The notes beneath the pieces are model-generated. The model did no database searches. It worked only from the letters and a program-made list of their open reading frames with translations, and had not been told where the DNA came from. A program made the translations under genes and the position numbers. From Corticium candelabrum (Eukaryota; Porifera; Homoscleromorpha; Homosclerophorida; Plakinidae), in contig NC_085102.1 in the NCBI RefSeq assembly GCF_963422355.1, positions 1,520,876 through 1,584,875 on the forward strand: a stretch of DNA of 64,000 bases. The letters run 5' to 3'. Below, piece by piece: positions 56,290 through 64,000 of this stretch; position 1 is the first letter of the stretch; each line of letters starts with the position of its first letter.

Positions 56290-58681
56290 GGCAGTCTTAC
56301 GTAACTACATGAGCAGACTCTATATAGTCTACCTTACTTTATTGTTAAGTCTATACTACTTTCTATACTAGACTAGTAAGTTATTATGCGAATAGAGCTA
56401 TTGATTGTCCCGTATGTCCTGTCAGTCGTCCATCTAATTTTTTTGTGCCAGATAACTGAAGTTGTGAAACTACAGAAGATTATTGAAATTTCAAATATTA
56501 AATTTTAGTACTCTTCTTAATTTAGTTGCATAAATATTACAAGATCTGTGCTACAGAAATGTGTGCTAGTGTTGGTGTGTTGCTGTTCACTATAGGAAGG
56601 AAAAGATGGACAGTTTCATGCTTTCGTAAACAACTCGTTAGCACTAGAAAATGGAGGATCAATTGCTGTGTATTTACAAGGTGTGTCTGAATATTTATTG
56701 CAATGTACAGTATGTACAGTATTTGTAAAGTATGTTTTATATTGGTAGCATTCAATTTAAGGTGCATTTGGTTTTAATATAGAAATGTAATTGTAATTTA
56801 TAATTTTATTTGTGCATTTTAATGAATCTTTTGTATGTAATTAAATAGATTCATATGTCTAATGCAACATCTAGCTGCTCTCATTAGCCCGAGGGTGCAT
56901 GCGCTAGGGTTACATTAATACCACTGGACCAACCAACTGTGCCCCTAGCCAGACCAATGACTGGCAATTGGAATACAAAGCATGGGCTCACTTTTTTGTC
57001 CAGCCTCTTGTGATTTCGCCGGACATTTTGTCTGGTGGCGTAGCGTCAGTAGTGGAATCCCGTAGCAACCCACATTTCTTGCACATCTCAATGTCATGTC
57101 AACAAACTCTGTTCCGGAGTTTGCTCACGAAAAAATGCAGACATCCAAGCCATACGTGCAGTTTGTCTGGTTGCATAGTGTCAGGTGTCAAATCCTGTAT
57201 GTGCGTGCCACGTACACACAAAATGCAGCAGACTGCCACGTGTCGTAGATAGACGTGTACGTAATGTGACGTGGTAAGATAGGAAACTCAACGATACTAT
57301 ACTTGTGTGCAACGTTTTCTGCCTTCTAGCAGAACTTGAAGATGATTATATGTTGACAGAAGAGCACGAAGTCACTGAAGAACGTATGTAGACTGCCACA
57401 AGCGTAGCATAGTGTTCTTGGAACGATTGCAGTTTTGAAGTCTTCCAGTATGGCGCATATGCAGATGAAGAGGATGTTCTAAACTGACGGGCATGCAGAA
57501 TTTTGCGCGGATGGGTTTGTAGCCAAGGTGGAGTTTGCATGTCACAGGAAGCGATGAAAGCATTCTTTGTTGCTATCTCAAACAATGAGCATGGCCACTA
57601 GTCTGACTTTTTTTGGTAATGTTTCAGGTGGGGTTTACTATCAAATGTCATATATTTGTAGATTGAGCCATGAAACCTAGCTGGCACTTGGTCAGGCATC
57701 CTCGAGCTAGCTGTAGTGGCAAGTGTCTTTTGTCGACCTATTTATGCAGTGTATCCCAAGAGATTTGGTTTAGCAACACAGAAATACATGGACACTGTGT
57801 ACCAACCTCAAATCACTGCGACAACCCAAGATAATAATTGTCATCGATTAATTTTATCCACTGCAGTATCCATCATGTGGTCTTCAACTAGATCTGAATG
57901 GGAAAACATACGCCTCCACCCATACCAAAACCACTTTGTTTTTGTGTTTGTATATCTAGTAGGGTGAGCTCTGTGTGCGTACACGTTCACTTGCACGTGT
58001 CATTGCTACACTTCTCAAGGTGTTTCAAGGTCTTTGCTCTCAACCAGGTGTCAACTGATCTCGGCAAGAATGCATGTTACAGTATATACCTACTGTGTAA
58101 ATCAATATATATGTATATACATATATATAATTTGCCATAATTGGAATGCCCGATCAGACATTTTTAATGTCCGTAAATTTTAAACTGACATGACACGATA
58201 TCCGGTGGTCAGTCAAAGACTATTTTGCACACTGTTATTTGTTGAGATTTGCATTCATTTCTGCTTGTGCTTTCAAGTTTCTGTTGTATAACACTGTCGT
58301 AGGGACCTATTACTTCAACAGTTAAAGTTGTGCTTGTAGTATGTAAGCAGAAATATTTTAACTTCAATAACATGGTTTTGTGTAAATAGTTGAATATGAT
58401 GAAATAAATAAAATTATTTTAATATGTTAGAATTGGAGTTGCTCAGTTATTTTGGTGGTAAGTCTGTGTTTTCTATTCTATTGTATTCCTCTTGGAGGCT
58501 TGGTCTTTGATAATTTAGGGTAATATGTAATTTTGGTCGTATTTTGCAGACGTTAAGTGCCCTGATGAAGTTGCGTCTGTGGAGATGTTGGTTTCATTAC
58601 ATGTTTCAAGGTTTCCCTGTGCTTTCCAATTGGATTCTATGGTATTTTTAGTCTGGTTTACATTGTTGATATACTGTGTGC

Positions 58682-58814
<133 letters not shown>

Positions 58815-59864
58815 ATGTGTGTGTTCAGTACACCTTTGCATGTGTGAGAGAGAATGCAGATGCATTTATGTCACCAACACAGTAGCATTGTTGGTATGTA
58901 GGGTTGAGTTTTTGTTCAGTTGTTCTGTAAGAACGGTAGTCAGTATCAACCGTTTATACTATAAAGCTGATTTCTCTGCCAAACCTTTGTTCTCGCAACA
59001 GGGCAGGTCCAGGACAACTAAAATTTGTCATTGCAGTGCAATGGCCCCCTTTTTGAGGGACTGATCCCCTTGTAAACTTTTTTGATAATGCAAATGCTAT
59101 ACCTTTTCAGTTCATTCGAACACATGCCCATACCTGTCCCGTGTAGACTGTATGTGTCGTTGCCCTCCGCAATGCTTCCAGCGATCAATGATTTCTTGCC
59201 GACTATACGGTGCTAGCATTTCTCTCTAAATTCTGATTACATTTGCACCAAATCCAACTTATACGTTTCCTGCACCGAGCGCTATGGGTAGTGTGTCGAT
59301 TTCTATCGTCAATGTCCACTTCGCATTGCTGGTACATCTGCTCGCTTACACCATCCAGCAAAATGGCGGCATTTTTGCCTCGCAATGAAAGAATGCATCT
59401 ACTGCAAATCTTTACGCCCAGAATGGAATCTGTCTGAATCTGGATGTAGTCTTAGAATCGTTGCAAAGTTGTCTGGAGGTAAAATGTGTTGAATCTCTTG
59501 AGCTAAGTGATTCCTGTCTATTTATTGCTGTCTAGAAACACGTTTTTTGTCTTCTTCTTTTCCTGTAACTGTAGGCATTGGTAAGCTAGCTATAACATCA
59601 TTAAAAAGGAGAGCACAGGATAGAAATTACAATCGAACTCTACTTTGTGAAAAAAGGCTGCCTTACCTCAATGGAAACGATTAATATCCTGGCCTTGGGT
59701 AACGAGAAGCTTTCATTGCAGCTAGCCTATAGATTAGATTCAACTAAAAAGAAGGAGGCATTAAGAGCTGACTACAACACTGTTAAAAAGAAACGAGGAG
59801 CTTTCAGAGCAGCCTATATTTCAATAAACTTCTTTACTTTCTTAAAGAAGTTCCAAAAAGAATG

Positions 59865-60203
59865 CAAACAAGTATAAAAACATTTTGAAAAATGAGGAAA
59901 ATGCAGGGTTGACGTATGTAAAGAATAGAAACAGACCATGTAGGGTGTGCTGTGACATCTTTCATGAATTCACTCATACAGACTGAGCAGTAGACCATCC
60001 ATACATTGCACCATTTTCTCTGATGTATAAAACACATAATGTCTAGAAATGCAATGCAATGTAAGGATGATGTATTGCTCAGTGTGTATGAGTGAATTCA
60101 TGATCTCACAGCACACCCTACATGGTTTTGTTTCTATTCTTTTTCATACTGTACGGCAACCGTACATCTTCCTCATTTTTTCAAAATGTTTTTATACTTG
60201 TTT
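59865..60203. repeat. Long inverted repeat, about 137-bp arms
   Basis: Left arm 59,865-60,000 and right arm 60,065-60,203 are reverse complements with few differences and small indels (for example CATGTAGGGTGTGCTGTGA in the left, its complement in the right), with a loop of about 64 bp. Both arms have GAATTCACTCATACA or its complement. Folded as RNA this would be a long hairpin. It is probably a MITE in an intron of the TMEM87-type gene. Confidence 0.9.
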
Positions 60204-60963
60204 GTAACTACACATTACTTGTTATAATACGTGATATATTTTAAAATATTGTCCATGTCAATAATACAGCAATCACAGAAACTCTAAAAAAACTCAGAAA
60301 CTTGCTACTCTATCATAAATCAGTTTACTCAGTGAGGCGAACCTCACTGCTGCTGATGTCAATTTCTTCTGGACGGAAGGGCCTGTGCTTTGCCGACCTG
60401 CTACCTTGGATGCATAAAGTTTCTGAACGGATCAGACTGAACGATAGACGGCACCTGATGATTCTTATGATCTCAGTGTAGGTCTTCTTTGTTTTGATTG
60501 ATAGTAATTCAGCTATTCTCTTGTAAAAATTGATGCTTCTCCCATTCCACCAGTTGCTGCAAAAACTAGGGGTGTGAAAGTTGCATTCTCTATCTCTCTC
60601 ACACGTTCGCCATATTCCCGTTTTTTGTCATTTTTATGGGTTTTGTAGGCTGATGCCAGAGAAGTCGATTGCATTACTTGGGTGCCATAATTGATCAGTT
60701 ATAAGAACGAGTTATCTTATGTCTGGCTAATGTTAATGTCATTGTGTGCTCTATGGTTTGACTGACTGTTTAGTTTAGATGACGGGCTGTTTCATGGCTA
60801 GCTGTTATCTAGGCAACTTGTTCCACTGTCATAAATGGTTGTAGGAATACCAACTGTTCAGAAATCTCTAATTTCAATAGTTTTTTGAAAAATATATTTG
60901 TTAAGTTTAATACCCTTTAATGCAGCTGTGATTATTTGTTTCATGTGTGCCTGTGTCCTACAG

Positions 60964-63955
60964 ACAGAGAAGAACTACATCCAAGAAGGTGTGGTGACCT
61001 TTGGACCAAGTGGTAACAGGCTTATTCACAACTGCTCAATTACACACATGCACTATGTACATGTAAGTGTGCAATTTTCGACTGTTATGTTTGAATGTCT
61101 TGAGTTATGTGTATTATAACTTCCGTAATTAATGTTTGCTATTTGTGTTAGGCCTCGGTTTCATTTTCTCAGGTAGTGAGAGTACTATCGATTTCACTAT
61201 GCAATTGCATTTGATGTATGGCAAATTGGTTGCTTGTTAGCCTTCAAGAAAGCCAACTACGAAAGCATCAAAGATGCCGACAAATACAGCAGCACCGGCT
61301 GTGACCTCTTCAGCTACAGTAGGTTTGATTCCCACAACTAGTCAGTCAAAAACAAATACTAACGAAGCAAGGAAATCTACTCCTGGGAGCTCTAGGAAGA
61401 GAAGGGGTAGTGAGAGCAACTCATCATCAACTGTTGATGAGGTACTTTGGAATCACTGTTATGTTTGATTCATATTTGCATACTTTTTAAAATTACTACG
61501 CCCCAATGGGTGGCCAGAGTCAATCGTCAAGTATGGGATGGGGTCTTTATTAAAAATTGACAGCTGAAGTTGTTAATTTGTGGATGTGATTTATTTAAAC
61601 AAGATGTTGCAACCACCACCACTGCCTAAAAATTGAAATATAGAAACGTAATCTCTTATACAGTATCTGAGTCATCGAAATCTTCAACACATGGTTGACA
61701 GGCATGTGCAAGTTAAAGAATGTCAACATTTCTATAGATGCAAATTGAGCAAACAGTCATTGTGGAAAGTACCAGTTATTACCAATTAAGGACTAAGAAG
61801 TGTGAAAACCTTAGAGCCTTGGCTAAAGTAGGGATTTGGGGCTTACTCATGTTGTGGGTAATCAAGAGAATACAGTACAGTGATACCTGTTTGTTACTAT
61901 GGAGTGCTGGTGGACCACTGTTTGTTTGCTCTTATTAACTGAACGATCGTTTAAATATTTTCTATAAAATGGGATTTGGATAGTGTTGTTCTGTTTTCTA
62001 TGGTCAGCTGAGTGATGATTTATGCAACCAACTACTTTTACCATTTTAGCATTATCATTATTAGTGTATGCATGTTGTATTTGTAAGGGTATCTATATCT
62101 ACTGTTCAACAAATGGACATGTATTCAAGGCTTACTGCTTAGCTGTTGTAATAATTGATGGTGTGTAAGCATTTGCTGTATGTGGATTGTAGACTTCTTC
62201 ATATAATACCGTAATTTCGTGCTTTTAGCTGCATGCCGGTTTGAGCTGGGGATTACCAGGGTGTCGGTATATACCCCGGTGTATACAGGCAGGTGTGCTG
62301 GAGAAAGAGGGACGATTTGACCAACCTCCCTGTAGACTGGACGGTTCCCATGCCTATGTATATGCTGCATCCGTTCTTAGATATTGATTGAACTACATAC
62401 ATAAACACTAAGATATATACTTTTCTCATCTAAATGTAGTATATAATTAACCCTATCTATAATAATGTTTCTCTGTCTTCATCCTCCCCTTCTTCATCGG
62501 CTTCCTCCTTTCTTTATCTGTCAGCCCATTCTTCTGTTTGCTCAAACCCAATTGTGTATGCACTGACGAGACTCCACATTCCCTGGCGACTTCGTTTTTT
62601 ACACCAAGCTCGTCGTACTTGCGTAGTACCACTAGCTTTTTATTTTTTATCGATTGTCTAAGACTTTCTGCAACACTGCAAAAGATCCATTCTTGATATC
62701 TTCTGGCTGTTCGACTTCTTTCTCCTCTAGCTGGGCTTTGGGAGAAGCTGCAATTTTAGGTCAACGTCTGCCACTGAATTGAATTACGGCGCATGTGCAG
62801 TACAATTACCACACATGTGTAGTTGCTTCCTTGCCATTACCGGCACTCCCTCGCGCTATACCGACATGCTGGTATCGTTACCAGAGTCCGAAAAGCAAGT
62901 TTCTGGTAATCCTCACTTATACTGGCATGCAGCTAAATGTGCAGAAATACGGTATAGGATAAGAGTGTACTATAGTAGTATTGGTGTCTAGGTTAGATAA
63001 CACAGTGTGAGTGTCTTTTTGACAACTATTTGATGCACTGGATAAGGATGAAATGAAATAGTTCCCAGAAGGGTTTGCTTGAGCTCAATGTTTCAATCAG
63101 ATATACAAGCATTACAGACGTGCTTTTTGCAAACTACAGCTCAGTTCATTCTGCATCTATAGCTATGTAAAGGGAATTTGTTTGCTAACAAACTTGATTT
63201 ATCTGTTTAGATTAATAAATTCATGTGTTTGTCTATAATAAGTTGACTACTTGTAATGTAATAATATGTTCCTGATTTATGCTTTAACATGATGAACACA
63301 GGTGCACACTTGCATGTCATTACACAAACAGCAGTTATTCTTGCAGATTGAATCAATATCGTTTTCAGATATATACTGCCGATGCGATATTTCTATATGT
63401 GGTTGAAGTCAACATTACAGGTCAAAGCAAGAAGACTCTTGGCGGTCAAGGTAGCTTGACACTACCAATTTACAGTTTGGTATGCTCTCAATTTGAGTCG
63501 TTGGTTTAGTTGTGGTGAGCATGAAGAACGAACATGGTTATTTGTCTGTTACTGACTATCCTTTATGGCAGGTCAGTGTACTTACATGCAGATGCATCTC
63601 GTTATACTTTGTCTTGCATATCTACATTGTTTATATGCATTTGTTATATTATGCTTGAATACGTGGCTCAGTGACTTCTTGTATGCTGCTGTATTTTTGT
63701 ATGCCTTTAATGTCTTATCAGTTTGCCTTGTATTCGCACGTGTATGTTAGTTGAGTGACAAGAGCTCTCGTGTGTTGTCTTGTGTCATAACTGTGTAGTC
63801 AATGTATGTATATTGTCATACACATTTTGCTCTTTTTCTCGTTTACCTCATTGGTTTGACAGTTATATGCTGGTATGATTGGCATCTACTGCATCTATAC
63901 TCTTGCATGGATTATCCTGATGGCAATGAACTGGAAAGACTTAATAAGAATTCAG
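60964..63955 (+). CDS. TMEM87: TMEM87-type membrane protein, partial (3' end beyond window)
   Basis: Lung seven-transmembrane/TMEM87 family, Golgi proteins with a luminal GOLD-like domain and seven spans. Visible exons, phases consistent: 60,964-61,062 (NYIQEGVVTFGPSGNRLIHN); 61,241-61,441 (67 codons, very Ser/Thr/Lys-rich, GSSRKRRGSESNSSSTVDE); 63,369-63,450 (DAIFLYVVEVNIT); 63,510-63,571 (GYLSVTDYPLWQ); 63,863-63,955 (LYAGMIGIYCIYTLAWIILM then NWKDLIRIQ, the first membrane span and the xWRDLLRIQ-like signature). Donor GTAATC follows at 63,956. The last three exons are secure; the first two are less so, and the Ser/Thr-rich exon may be a lineage-specific insert. The 5' exons are not resolved. 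Confidence 0.8.
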
Positions 63956-64000
63956 GTAATCAATGCCAACATGTTTAAGTCAATGGATTAATGGTGGTGT

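Noticed and set aside
59647..59877. Lys-rich 76-codon frame in the TMEM87 intron region
   Set aside because: No family match, ends in the arm of an inverted repeat, and no splice sites fit; composition could be chance.

Overview
The window looks like nuclear DNA of an intron-rich invertebrate animal, plausibly a non-bilaterian such as a sponge or cnidarian. The support is many small GT-AG exons with conserved phases, metazoan gene families (CTHRC1, ninjurin, C19orf12, TMEM87), an NLR-like receptor of the nucleoside-phosphorylase/NB-ARC/TPR type known from early-branching animals, and long (TA)n and (CA)n microsatellites. The taxon is inferred; no rRNA, tRNA or CRISPR was seen.

Layout. About 1.2-8.3 kb and 13.9-20.4 kb are two direct copies of a segmental duplication. 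Each carries one complete three-exon CTHRC1-like gene on the minus strand. A third, decayed fragment of the same gene lies near 21.0-21.5 kb. Between the copies are a remnant of a DUF4218/En-Spm-like transposon (9.1-10.25 kb) and a 250-bp inverted duplication next to a possible gene (10.26-11.64 kb). A two-exon ninjurin-like gene (minus strand) occupies 22.8-24.35 kb, and 24.4-29.4 kb is gene-poor.

The central object is one minus-strand gene from 50,419 down to 29,558. I assembled 13 exons that splice in frame into 3,705 nt (1,234 aa): a phosphorylase-superfamily domain, an NB-ARC ATPase and kinesin-light-chain-like TPRs. One intron of about 14 kb (32,335-46,358) holds nested mobile elements: a decayed DIRS-type retrotransposon, a dead protein-primed-type B-family DNA polymerase gene of Maverick/Polinton kind, a TTAA-flanked element inside that polymerase gene, and a hAT element also inside it. 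The last three TPR exons are a duplicate of the three before them.

Downstream are a single-exon C19orf12 homologue (minus strand, 51.9-52.3 kb), a gene-poor stretch, and on the plus strand the N-terminal part of a TMEM87-type membrane protein whose last visible exon ends at 63,955; the gene runs off the window. The genes do not form an obvious pathway. CTHRC1 (secreted), ninjurin (membrane rupture or adhesion) and the NLR-like receptor (sensing) are separate transcription units in a transposon-rich region.
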